DNA from: Morinoia aosen
Taxonomy: Eukaryota > Arthropoda > Malacostraca > Amphipoda > Talitridae
Assembly (NCBI GenBank): GCA_030386875.1
Contig: CM059559.1
Coordinates: forward strand, 6,011,177 to 6,075,176
Length of the DNA stretch: 64,000 nucleotides
Direction: 5' to 3'
The notes beneath the pieces were generated by a model. The model was not told where the DNA came from, made no database searches, and saw only the letters and a program-made list of their open reading frames with translations. Below are positions 60,001 to 64,000 of the stretch, in pieces. The position numbers and the translations under genes were made by a program. Numbering within the stretch: position 1 is the first letter of the stretch; each line of letters starts with the position of its first letter.

Positions 60001-62643
60001 AATCACGCACACGCATGTGCACCAACGAAACGTATTTACAATCACGCGCATGCACCAGTACATTAACACACTATCTCATGACGTAGCGGTTACGCAAAGG
60101 GTGGTCTCATAATTTTACGATTTTCATCTCTTCATGTGAAATATTACGGCGATATTTCATCTTATTTTCATCCATATTGAAATTTATTGCTCTTTAGTTG
60201 GACATGACTGACTAGTTTAACTTTTTCGAAATGGTATCTGTAATTTTAGCCGCCCTTTACAGAAACTATACGGCGAAAATCTTAGATGCCCCGATGAAAA
60301 AGTTCGACAGTGATAACCGTGGCTGATCACCCAAAATCACCTATTTTTTTTCCGTGCTATGCTGACGTTATTACACGTACAACGCGACTTAAATCTCAAA
60401 CGTAAGGCACAACCTACATCAGGTTGTGCCCCATCAAGTGGAGAAAATGCTTTCTAAATCAACGATACTGGAGTTGTATTACTATTTACTCACTTCTTTT
60501 CCTTGGAGAACTTGTAGGCGATGTAGACGAAACCAAACGTGTACTGAGCGATTGTATGGGACTGTAGATTTGCCTGAAAAATGGTGAGCAGCTAAAAGTG
60601 ATTCGATGAAGTTAAGAGTTAGTTTAAGCCTCTCTAACCACAAGTTTTACGTAATATTAAAAATGCTATTAGGTGCACACATTCTCCCTCAACTTTTTGA
60701 TCTTATTATCCCACTAGTTATAATACCAATCCTTGCTTCTCGAAAAAATGTATCGCTGATGCACCAAAATTTGAAATTAATTATGGCTTTCTTCAATCTT
60801 TTTAACTCATGGCCCAAATGCAATTGTTCGGACCAATACCACATATTCCTCTAACTTGATTGCGATTCATTCAGTTGAAAAGGTAGTACCTTCTTGGCCC
60901 CGATGCTCTGCACCGTCGCTTTGGACCTGAGGTTGACTTTGACTCTGGTCCCCCCCGCTGCGGCCGCCGTGTATTGGTAGTTCGCTTGTGACGATCCCTG
61001 GTCTCCCGCTACCAGTCCTAACAGTCTGCTCAGCGAGCCTTTCTCGGTCACTGCAATGACGAAAATTATTTATTCATGATAGACATTGTCTGGAAACTTA
61101 ACGTGAACTTAACGAGCCTTTCTCGGTCACTGCAATGACGGAAAATATTTCTTGATAATGGACATTGTCTGAAAACTTATCGTGATGCCGGAGGAAGGTA
61201 AAGAGCTATAGATGGCATAGAGAGTAGACGAAATAGACGAAACGTGTGGTGGAGCAGGATTTGGAAAATTTGAACCTACTCACAAAGTTTTGTGTAGATT
61301 TGTGTTTGTTATCATATTTCACATTATAGTGGCTCAAAACTTTTTTGTGGATTTTTCGGAAGTTATTTGGCAAGAGAGTTTGTCAAAATTCTTTAAAATG
61401 TGATATCTGATTTTTAGATACGTGAAATTGTTGGAGCTCGAATGACAGTCACAATTGTCACGAAAAAGCTCACCTTTTCGCCTATCAAGAGTACAGTCTC
61501 AAAAATAATGACAGTGTGTACACTAAATGAAAAAACGTCTTCCTTAAAACATATATATACATTGAAATTAATTTGCCTAAAAATTAGGGAGATTCTATCA
61601 TGCAGTTTCCATTGTTCAATGTATTTTCAAAAATAGTATTTCAATGGTTGATTGAGATTATTTAGATCTTGTTACAAACCTGGTGTATGCTGTTCGCTAG
61701 CTTCGTAAGGTTAATGGCTAGCTTATATGCCATTATTTAATGGGTAGAATATGGTACTATATAGTTGTTGAAGTACCAATAGGTAATTTAAAATTACCCA
61801 AAGTAAGTACTTTTTTTACACCGAGGAGTCAATTTTCGCAGACGGTTTTAAAAATTAGGCTGGCGGTGAAAAACATCGAAGTAAATGATGGAAAAATTTG
61901 AAAAAACATAGGTATTGAATTTCCTAAAATTTTCCAGTACTAATTTAGTCTCCAGAATAAATTCCTAATTTTATCGTTTAGACACGTTGACCACGTTCGA
62001 CCGGTTTAAAGGTTGCTAACCCAGTCAAACTTTTCGCCGCCTGCATTCATGTTTTTCGCCGCACAAGTAATTAAATCTCTTGGGTGGCGAAAAACATGCA
62101 TGCTCCGGCGAAAAAGTTAGACCGGGAAGTAAACTGAAAATTGCAACGATGAATTGATTTCTTCCTGTACCTGCACATGACTGTTTAACGACACTGTACT
62201 TAATTTTTGGTAATTTTTGAATATGAAGATAAATAGAAGAACCAAATTCAGGGGAAAGAATGTATTCTTCATATTGAATATGTTCTTATCATACGGTGAA
62301 CATTATTCTCATCTCTTTTTACCGAGAAGACTGCTAATTTCCTATGAGAAGAACTTATCGTTTAAAGTTCTGTATAACTTACTTGAACCTTAATTCATCT
62401 CAATAATTAGAACACACGCGCACTGATAAAGTTCTGACAAAAAATCTGTCATGTACCTCCTTCGACGCGCTGCATTTCGTCATTTGGTTCGATTTTCTTC
62501 TCGTTTTGGCTGCTGGACAGCCACTGGAGGATGCTGTTGGCAACCACCGGTCCCACAGCGGCCTGTGAGCTCTCGGTTGACGGTGGCCGGCTGTCAACCG
62601 CCACACAGGCCGCCTCTTGTGGCGATATGAACGGCGCCGGCTT
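44379..62643 (-). CDS. Double-C2-domain, synaptotagmin-like protein, ten exons, 5' incomplete
   Basis: Ten minus-strand exons (A to J) have GT-AG borders and phases that join to 464 codons plus TAG. Residues 1-125 are low-complexity Ser/Ala/Gln-rich linker. Residues about 126-270 fit a C2 domain (FGFVYIAYKFSKEK, LEVDILKVTKLP, VNLRLSKGKELTHKIKKF, CLLAVSVTRRQKG), and about 278-464 a second (GSVLLVLSCKHAVAGAVELC, IKIRTQLIGSEKSGS, ALTLSFVVQVYGRNN, EVLLGTVVLGPEL, LTHWGEAVTKRTAVERLHRL). The final W-x-E...LHRL block resembles the synaptotagmin C2B end. The usual Asp clusters of Ca2+-binding loops are not evident, so calcium-independent binding is inferred. A membrane anchor, if any, would be in missing upstream exon(s). 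Exact orthology is not established. Confidence 0.72.
44460..44645. repeat. Degenerate ~20-30-bp repeat before the C2 terminal exon
   Basis: Variants of GTTACATGAATTATGAGTAC repeat about seven times, immediately upstream (minus-strand sense) of the terminal-exon acceptor. Confidence 0.75.
45105..45440. repeat. ~60-bp degenerate repeat containing the donor of C2 exon H
   Basis: Units share GCGTCTCACTTCCAC (the reverse complement of exon end GTGGAA plus donor GTGAGACGC), GAAGTGAGTGAGCA, GTGAAAAT and ATCAGGTATAAAAAGCG. The unit at the exon edge (45430-45445) is the real junction; others at about 45118, 45177, 45236 and 45296 are variants. Confidence 0.75.
45437..45547 (-). CDS. C2 gene, exon H
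   Basis: Acceptor TCTGCGGCAG, donor GTGAGA; 37 codons, phase 0 to 0. It encodes VYGRNNCGPAVKKEVLLGTV and VLGPELKCSPEF, the seventh strand of C2B with the LLGxVxLG motif of synaptotagmin-type C2B domains. Both its acceptor (towards 45720 and 45890) and its donor (towards 45110) have degenerate copies. Confidence 0.8.
45548..46000. repeat. ~160-bp degenerate duplications containing the acceptor of C2 exon H
   Basis: GTACACCTGCCGCAGACATG with CGTCAGTTTTATCACGGTCA (45542-45585, the real acceptor region) recurs as GTACACATGCCGCAAACATG at about 45723 and CACACACCTGCCGGAGACGA at about 45889, each with TAGCTA and TAGTTTAG segments and a GGTGTTCCAAAGAGAGGACG block, the last belonging to family A. Confidence 0.75.
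46000..46385 (-). repeat. Dispersed repeat family A, copy 10 (inverted)
   Basis: Plus-strand order is TTAGATTAGATAAGTTAGTT, GGTGTTCCAAAGAGAGGACG, a ~65-bp unrelated interruption, GTTCATGAAACAAAATTAAT, AGCAGTGAACCGAAAAAAGA, CCTTTAGCTCGGGACCC and TTCCATAGATACAATAGATA then CTCCCTGAGGGA. Confidence 0.75.
46430..46787. repeat. 51-bp minisatellite carrying seven copies of the exon G donor
   Basis: Read on the minus strand each unit holds TTGTGCAG, then GTTGTGATCGTTGTCGTTAC. First intron bases fall at 46787 (real), 46736, 46685, 46634, 46583, 46532 and 46481, exactly 51 bp apart. One copy has CAT in place of CAG. The exon G frame stays open through all units to a stop at about 46413, giving a 17-residue repeat (VVIVVVTLLISSLHVVQ). 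Confidence 0.95.
46788..47023 (-). CDS. C2 gene, exon G (middle of C2B)
   Basis: Acceptor TTACTGTGTGCAG, donor GTTGTG; phase 1 to 0. It encodes VKPEIKIRTQLIGSEKSG, an insert rich in Gly/Arg with NFGGWGTLFSEG, and ALDSELRALTLSFVVQ. The insert is long for a C2 domain. The exon end CAG and its donor recur every 51 bp downstream. Confidence 0.8.
47281..47428 (-). CDS. C2 gene, exon G1 (start of C2B)
   Basis: Acceptor ACTGCCCGCAG, donor GTGAGC. It encodes KGSVLLVLSCKHAVAGAVEL and LEVRLVQYLDVAALG, the first two strands of C2B, ending in phase 1. Confidence 0.8.
47429..48366. repeat. C2 intron with hairpin repeats and a degenerate ~55-bp array
   Basis: At 47436-47520 the sequence GTAGTTCTTATAGAACTACT and related inverted units make short hairpins beside the exon acceptor. 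At 47640-47890 units with CTATAGTACTAACTA, AGGTAGATCTCATGCTATAG and GCGGTAGACCTCACG repeat four to five times. Confidence 0.75.
48367..48534 (-). CDS. C2 gene, exon F
   Basis: Acceptor CACGCGCTGCTCAG, donor GTGATC; 56 codons, phase 0 to 0. It encodes HKNLEDCLLAVSVTRRQKG and SVGHALLKLTRKDVQTPG, the last strands of C2A. A large minisatellite begins about 45 bp upstream of its acceptor. Confidence 0.8.
48580..50155. repeat. Large compound minisatellite before C2 exon F (38-bp and 66-bp periods)
   Basis: Two zones are visible. 48595-49100 has a 38-bp unit (GATGAATGGGAGAATTAGAA, CTGGCGATTTCCATAGGA). 49100-49900 alternates a 37-bp unit (GAGAATGGGAGAAATAGAAC, AAGCGATTTCGTTGGGA) with a 29-bp form lacking AATAGAAC, giving a 66-bp dimer. 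49980-50150 returns to the 38-bp type. Shared GCGATTT shows common origin. Confidence 0.93.
50156..50999. other. Intronic stretch without recognised exon
   Basis: A 63-codon plus-strand frame (50156-50347) has coding-like composition (KKFSTEIGFETPKLLRKDYV) but no supported exon structure. A partial family A end (TTAGATTAGATAAGTTAGTT) is at 50664-50690. Confidence 0.3.
51000..51118. repeat. Degenerate array carrying copies of the exon E donor
   Basis: On the minus strand TGTTGCTTTAG then GGTGAGTGAGGG marks the exon E junction at 51099/51098. Related GTTGC.TTAGGGTGAGG units repeat down to about 51005, the farthest one (near 51009-51028) again being GTTGCTTTAGGGTGAGTGAG. Confidence 0.85.
51099..51209 (-). 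CDS. C2 gene, exon E
   Basis: Acceptor TGCCACATCAG, donor GTGAGT; 37 codons, phase 0 to 0. It encodes VNLRLSKGKELTHKIKKFRT and DDLPFEPECCFR, the middle strands of C2A, which exactly fills the gap between exons D and F after an 8.3-kb intron. The donor and the preceding TGTTGCTTTAG are repeated in the adjacent array. Confidence 0.7.
51296..51505. repeat. 23-bp minisatellite (about 9 units)
   Basis: The unit is ACACTAATAGTCCTAGTCCT then TGG, with AACAG and AGCCC variants. Confidence 0.92.
51506..51884. other. Intronic stretch with a pol III B-box-like sequence
   Basis: CCAGATTCGAATCGCGG at 51835-51851 resembles a tRNA B box but no A box is found at the right distance. A 25-base match in inverted orientation to 56698-56722 (CCCAATTGAAAATCAAGGAC core) suggests a shared repeat. 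No exon. Confidence 0.35.
51885..52052. mobile_element. ~168-bp palindromic MITE
   Basis: The left arm GCTCCCGGTTGCACGTGCCT and GTGTACAATATTG is an inverted match to the right arm CAATATTGTACATCC and AGGCACGTGCAACTGGGAGC. The middle has its own inverted pair ACATTCAC / GTGAATGT. Target duplication is not clear. Confidence 0.75.
52525..52800 (-). repeat. Dispersed repeat family A, copy 11 (inverted)
   Basis: Plus-strand order: AGGGAACGCGGAATCTGTGC, AAACAGTAAGTTGAGAAAAA, GTTGAAGAAGAAAGTAGTAG, ACAGGACAGCAGTGAACCGA, GGCCTACCTAACTCATAGCT, GGGAGCGCTAGCTCCCATAG and ATACAATAGTTGTATCCCTC. Confidence 0.8.
52811..53689. mobile_element. Palindromic (inverted-duplicated) mariner 5' end
   Basis: TA flanks both ends. 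The left half and the right half read inward are the same sequence for about 400 bp: GTGTCCCACAAAAAT, CCGCTTTAAATTAA, TTTTTGAAAATCGTTTA, AACCACTTTACAGTG, ACACTGGTGTTCTTCATTTC and GAAGACACCTAAAATGCAG. Each half then starts the same transposase: plus strand from 53163 (about 55 residues including YEATKNCEKVRRAINKKFPE, with one frameshift), minus strand from 53408 (MQLTHDQKIFLVLEYEATVN, about 25 residues). The halves meet near 53335. So the element is two 5' ends of one mariner joined head to head, with the catalytic part missing. Confidence 0.88.
53695..54038. mobile_element. ~340-bp palindromic MITE
   Basis: The left arm (GGGTGTTGTGTGATGCGATG, GATTTTAACCATAGGCAGAA, AAACGCAAAATAAAACGATT) matches the right arm read inward (CGGTGTTATGTAATTCGATG, GATTTTAACCAAATGCAGAA, AAACGCAAAATAAAACGATT). 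The arms are about 150 bp and the centre about 45 bp. It follows the mariner palindrome within 6 bp. Confidence 0.85.
54039..54073. repeat. (TA)n microsatellite
   Basis: About 16 TA units lie between the MITE and the Penelope-like pair. Confidence 0.95.
54195..54255 (-). ncRNA. Hammerhead-ribozyme-like core, minus-sense copy
   Basis: The inverted arm has the same core on the minus strand: CTGATGA (54240-54234), stem II GTCC/GGAC, GAAA (54215-54212) and CGCGTC. Sequence in the core is identical to the plus-sense copy. Confidence 0.58.
54435..54500 (+). ncRNA. Hammerhead-ribozyme-like core, plus-sense copy
   Basis: CTGATGA at 54453-54459 and GAAA at 54478-54481 are the two invariant core segments. 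Between them GTCC/GGAC can form stem II. After GAAA, C-GC-G then TC gives a two-base-pair stem III followed by the cleavage dinucleotide (UC, 54486-54487). Stem I can form between TTTTTAGC before the core and GCAAAA after it, with one mismatch. Minimal type I hammerheads with tiny stem III are known from Penelope-like elements. Confidence 0.6.
54885..55248 (-). repeat. Dispersed repeat family A, copy 12 (inverted)
   Basis: Near-complete copy. Plus-strand order: AGAGAGGACGGAGGAAGGCA, CCATTTAGTATGGAGATGAG, GTTCATGAAACAAGATCAAA, GACAGCAGTGAACCGAAAAA, AGGCCTACCTAACCTTTAGC, CCCCCAGGGAGCGCTACTTC and ATACAATAGTTGTATCCCCC then TGAGGG. Confidence 0.82.
55249..56841. other. Intronic stretch before the LINE insertion
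   Basis: A degenerate inverted family A copy lies at about 55600-55860 (GGACAGTAAGAAAATGAATA, CTCTCGGACCCTGTAGGAGT, CCCAAAAGTGCAAGAGTCAT). The rest is AT-rich with no recognised exon or repeat. Confidence 0.4.
56842..58326 (+). CDS. Non-LTR reverse transcriptase, N-terminally truncated
   Basis: The frame encodes the RT core in order: KNGKAPGLDGCTVECLK, then PLYKGKGDRYECSNFRGISL, motif A AFMDLEKAYDRVDRE, motif B GVRQGCVMSPWLFNLFMDGV, and motif C LLFADDTALVADSEEK with the catalytic aspartates. Post-RT segments HFRYLGSDVT, PVLLYGAESWGLRAAERRKL and LGWFGHVERMNAERL are typical of RTE-like and related LINEs of arthropods. It lacks the endonuclease domain and the front of the RT. The ATG used here is formed at the target-site junction, so it is not the native start. 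Catalytic residues look intact but the element could not retrotranspose by itself. Confidence 0.92.
   Translation: MKNGKAPGLDGCTVECLKKGGNVVIEWLVRLLNVCFEASKVPVDWSSACVVPLYKGKGDRYECSNFRGISLLSVVGKLYGRVLIGRVRVLTDRVLAEEQCGFRCGRGCVDQMFAVRQVNEKYLLKGKDVYWAFMDLEKAYDRVDREALWQVVSLYGVGGRLLNAIKSFYIDSRACVRVGNEVSEWFPVVTGVRQGCVMSPWLFNLFMDGVVREVNARVLGKGAQLVGRNGMYWEVCQLLFADDTALVADSEEKLRRLVAEFGRVCERRKLRVNVNKSKVMRCSRGGVFGTLDVRLNGEVLEEVEHFRYLGSDVTVKDSMEVEVKHRVSEGCKTLGAMRKVFECRSLSMNAKRGLYESLIVPVLLYGAESWGLRAAERRKLDVFEMKCLRSMYGVTRRDRIRNELVRGQTGVIKKLSRRVDERVLGWFGHVERMNAERLVKKIYMSEVSGLRARGRPRMSWMDGVRRALYERGLTVDVARGMAADRSEWGQCIRR
56843..58611 (+). mobile_element. Young 5'-truncated RTE-like LINE with 7-bp target duplication
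   Basis: AGCTAAA occurs immediately before (56836-56842) and after (58612-58618) the insert. The element begins inside the reverse-transcriptase domain, keeps an intact frame to TAA, has a ~255-bp GC-rich 3' UTR, and ends in a TATG/TGTATG short tandem run (58591-58610), the kind of simple-repeat 3' end typical of RTE-type LINEs. It sits antisense in intron D of the C2 gene. Intact frame and identical target duplications argue for recent insertion. Confidence 0.88.
58619..59486. other. Intronic stretch downstream of C2 exon D
   Basis: AT-rich with short frames only. No exon or repeat recognised. Confidence 0.4.
59487..59601 (-). CDS. C2 gene, exon D
   Basis: Acceptor TTATTATTCAG, donor GTACCG (a GTATGT six bases downstream is a possible alternative but would break phase with the next exon). 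It encodes LEVDILKVTKLPRYEAS and an acidic SDKQDDDAK loop in the place of the first calcium loop. Confidence 0.72.
59738..60062. repeat. 33-bp minisatellite (about 10 units) in C2 intron C
   Basis: The unit is CACGCAGGCACCAACGAAAC then GTATTTACAATCA. Variants include ACCGCATTTCC and an inserted CACGCATG unit near 60010. The unit is a multiple of three, so frames are open on both strands. Confidence 0.92.
60183..60326. mobile_element. ~144-bp imperfect-hairpin MITE, copy 1
   Basis: It shares CTCTTTAGTTGGACATGACT, GACTAGTTTAACTTTTTCGA, CTGTAATTTTAGCCGCCCTT and AAAATCTTAGATGCCCCGAT with a second copy at 63472-63614. The two halves are imperfect inverted copies of each other (ACTTTTTCG...GCATCTGTAATTTTAGC against ACTTTTT...GGCATCTAAGATTTTCGC). 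Confidence 0.8.
60494..60573 (-). CDS. C2 gene, exon C
   Basis: Acceptor CATTTTTCAG, donor GTGAGT. It encodes AQYTFGFVYIAYKFSKEK, the first beta strand of C2A. It ends in phase 2. Confidence 0.78.
60890..61050 (-). CDS. C2 gene, exon B
   Basis: Acceptor CGTCATTGCAG, donor GTACTA. It encodes EKGSLSRLLGLVAGDQGSSQ and GGTRVKVNLRSKATVQSI, linker ahead of the first C2 domain. The acceptor and about 20 exonic bases are duplicated upstream at about 61111-61140. Confidence 0.75.
61051..61190. repeat. Duplication of the exon B acceptor and exon start
   Basis: AACGAGCCTTTCTCGGTCAC then TGCAATGACG occurs at about 61111-61140 as a near-perfect copy of the exon B junction (61032-61061). The following GACATTGTCTGGAAACTTA is also duplicated. 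The period is about 80 bp. Confidence 0.88.
61191..62019. other. C2 intron A, AT-rich part
   Basis: No exon or repeat recognised. A short plus-strand frame at 61442-61636 has no recognisable features. Confidence 0.35.
62020..62126. mobile_element. 107-bp hairpin MITE, copy 3
   Basis: It starts CCCAGTCAAACTTTTCGCCG, has inner arms GTTTTTCGCCGCACAAG and CTTGGGTGGCGAAAAAC, and ends GGCGAAAAAGTTAGACCGGG. It is the third member of the family seen at 22197 and 32496. Confidence 0.88.
62457..62643 (-). CDS. C2 gene, exon A (first recognised)
   Basis: Acceptor ACTTACTCAACAG, donor GTACAT. It encodes 62 codons plus one base: a Pro/Ser/Glu-rich linker with VGPVVANSILQWLSSSQNEK. No transmembrane segment. 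A degenerate second copy of the acceptor and exon start lies upstream (about 62752-62775). Confidence 0.7.
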
Positions 62644-62880
62644 CTGTTGAGTAAGTTAGAGGCTGTGCAAATGCTGATTGTTTGTAATTTTTAGAGATTT
62701 CCAGCTGAAGGATACCAATTGTCAACAGTTTTTAACTTAGGGATCCCAGCGAAATGAATGGTGCTGGCTTCTGTTGAACTAGTTTTAGGTTGCGCTAGTG
62801 CTGATTGTTCGTAATTTTTTTGAGATTTCCAGCTGAAAAAAAGCAGTTGTTAACAGTTTTCAACTTAGGGAGACCAGTTA
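62640..62880. repeat. ~120-bp duplication including the exon A acceptor
   Basis: GCCGGCTTCTGTTGAGTAAG with GCTGATTGTTTGTAATTTTT and GAGATTTCCAGCTGAA (62636-62714) recurs as GCTGGCTTCTGTTGAACTAG with GCTGATTGTTCGTAATTTTT and GAGATTTCCAGCTGAA (62763-62840). Read on the minus strand, both contain an intact CAACAG acceptor followed by AAGCC. Confidence 0.85.
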
Positions 62881-63115
62881 TAACAAGGCTTTCCAATTCA
62901 GGGATGCCAGTTATAACCGGGCTTTTCAACTCAGAGAAAATAGGTGTTACCAGGCTTTTCAACTAAGAGATGCGAATGATCTTAGGCTTTTCAACTCAGG
63001 GATACCAGTTATTAATAGACTTCTCATGTCAGGGATACCAGTCATTACCAAGCTTTTCAACTCAGGAATACCAGTTATTTAGAAGGCTTTTCAACTGACT
63101 GAAACCAGTTTGAAT
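62875..63115. repeat. ~32-bp minisatellite (about 7 units)
   Basis: The unit is GGCTTTTCAACTCAGGGATA then CCAGTTATAACC, moderately diverged. It continues from the preceding duplication, whose CAACTTAGGGATCCCAG block looks like a founder unit. Confidence 0.88.
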
Positions 63116-63471
63116 TTGTTCATGGCTAACATTTTAAACATTGCGGTTTTTAAATGAATTTATATAGCTATAAAGACTGCTTAGCATTTGGTATAATGCT
63201 GCAGGGTTACCAGTTGATGAGTGACCTGAGTGGTCAAATTTTGTTACGAAAATAACATAAACTTGAAGATTGTGGACGGAAAAAAGCACACCTGGCAACT
63301 CTGTTTTAATTTTTAGCATTTCTGAAGTCATTTTGTTCAGCTAGGTCTTCTACTTGAATGTATTAAAAAACTAATCGGATTAAAGAATTTAGCAAGAAAT
63401 GCATTCAGTGAGTAGGAGTTGGAAAATGACACAACCTAAAATGGCGCTTTCTGGTCAAACATGTCACCGAT
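63116..63471. other. Non-genic or intronic stretch
   Basis: No exon recognised. Confidence 0.35.
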
Positions 63472-63614
63472 TTATTGTTCTTTAGTTGGACGTGACTGAC
63501 TAGTTTAACTTTTTCGAAATGGCATCTGTAATTTTAGCCGCCCTTTGCAGAAACTATTCTGCGAAAATCTTAGATGCCCCGATAAAAAAGTTCGACAGTG
63601 ATAAGCGTGGCTAA
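63472..63614. mobile_element. ~143-bp imperfect-hairpin MITE, copy 2
   Basis: It is a close copy of 60183-60326 in the same orientation, including CTTTAGTTGGACGTGACTGA and TTCGACAGTGATAAGCGTGG. Confidence 0.8.
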
Positions 63615-64000
63615 CTGAACGCTTGGCTTACAAAAAATGTTGGTAATTTTACCATACAAGAATGTAAAAAAATTTCAAATATTTTGTAAATGTATAGTAG
63701 TACTTCTTCCTTTGATGGGAATTTTGTCATTTTAAAACACGCAGTTTTTGTAACTTTTCCCTATTGCACACCAATTTATAATTAATGAATATAATTGGTA
63801 AAATTAAAATATTCAATTAATTTACTAAGCGAAATTTATAAGTGGTGACATTTAAACAATCAGTTATTACAATTATTGAAACTAAAGTTCTTAACGCACT
63901 TGCTCTCATTTCATTGTCTCTCCATTACGAATAATATTTCAAAATCATGCCTCAACACAAATGTAGCATGTGTCCCGATTAAATGTTGCGAACATTGTTT
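63615..64000. other. AT-rich right flank
   Basis: No gene or repeat recognised. Upstream exon(s) of the C2 gene, if on this side, lie beyond the window. Confidence 0.35.

Overview
The window is eukaryotic nuclear DNA, most likely from an arthropod (insect or crustacean; I cannot narrow it further). The grounds are short GC-rich exons with GT-AG introns in an AT-rich background, non-LTR retrotransposons, mariner/Tc1-, hAT- and piggyBac-type fragments, Penelope-like sequence, and very many minisatellites. No bacterial gene organisation, rRNA gene or CRISPR array is present. The very long open frames at the left end and in several other arrays are tandem repeats that lack stop codons, not proteins.

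Layout. 480-7788 is one minisatellite of about 104 units of ~70 bp; a possible minus-strand terminal exon (273-463) touches its left edge. 7.8-28 kb is non-genic: copies of a dispersed repeat called here family A, a hAT-type MITE with a perfect 8-bp target duplication (10257-10456), a broken CR1/jockey-like LINE (11745-13740), an internally deleted mariner (19616-20392), hairpin MITEs, a tRNA-derived SINE head and many minisatellites. 28736-38405 holds eight plus-strand exons of a medium-chain dehydrogenase/reductase (MDR) that lacks the usual zinc ligands; its 5' end is not found. 38.4-44.3 kb has repeats, including a piggyBac-type MITE nested in an older inverted-repeat element and a 36-bp array. 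62643 down to 44379 holds ten minus-strand exons of a double-C2, synaptotagmin-like protein; all phases join into 464 codons plus stop, and the 5' end is again not found. Its largest intron (59486-51210) contains four consecutive palindromic elements (52.8-54.66 kb), one of them an inverted pair of Penelope-like fragments with hammerhead-ribozyme-like cores, and a young 5'-truncated RTE-like LINE with 7-bp target duplications (56843-58611).

The strongest unusual signal is that, in both genes, tandem duplications repeatedly span exon-intron junctions. Exonic bases together with the 5' or 3' splice site are copied, from a single extra copy up to seven-unit arrays. In two cases (donor of MDR exon 7, donor of C2 exon G) the units are 63/57 bp and 51 bp, so every copied GT donor is in frame with the real one and the reading frame stays open through the array. 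Alternative donor choice there would add whole hydrophobic modules of 19-21 or 17 residues. I know of no named system that matches; it is a sequence observation that needs RNA data.

Functional links between the two genes are not evident; they are simply convergent neighbours (MDR on plus, C2 gene on minus, about 6 kb between their stop codons).
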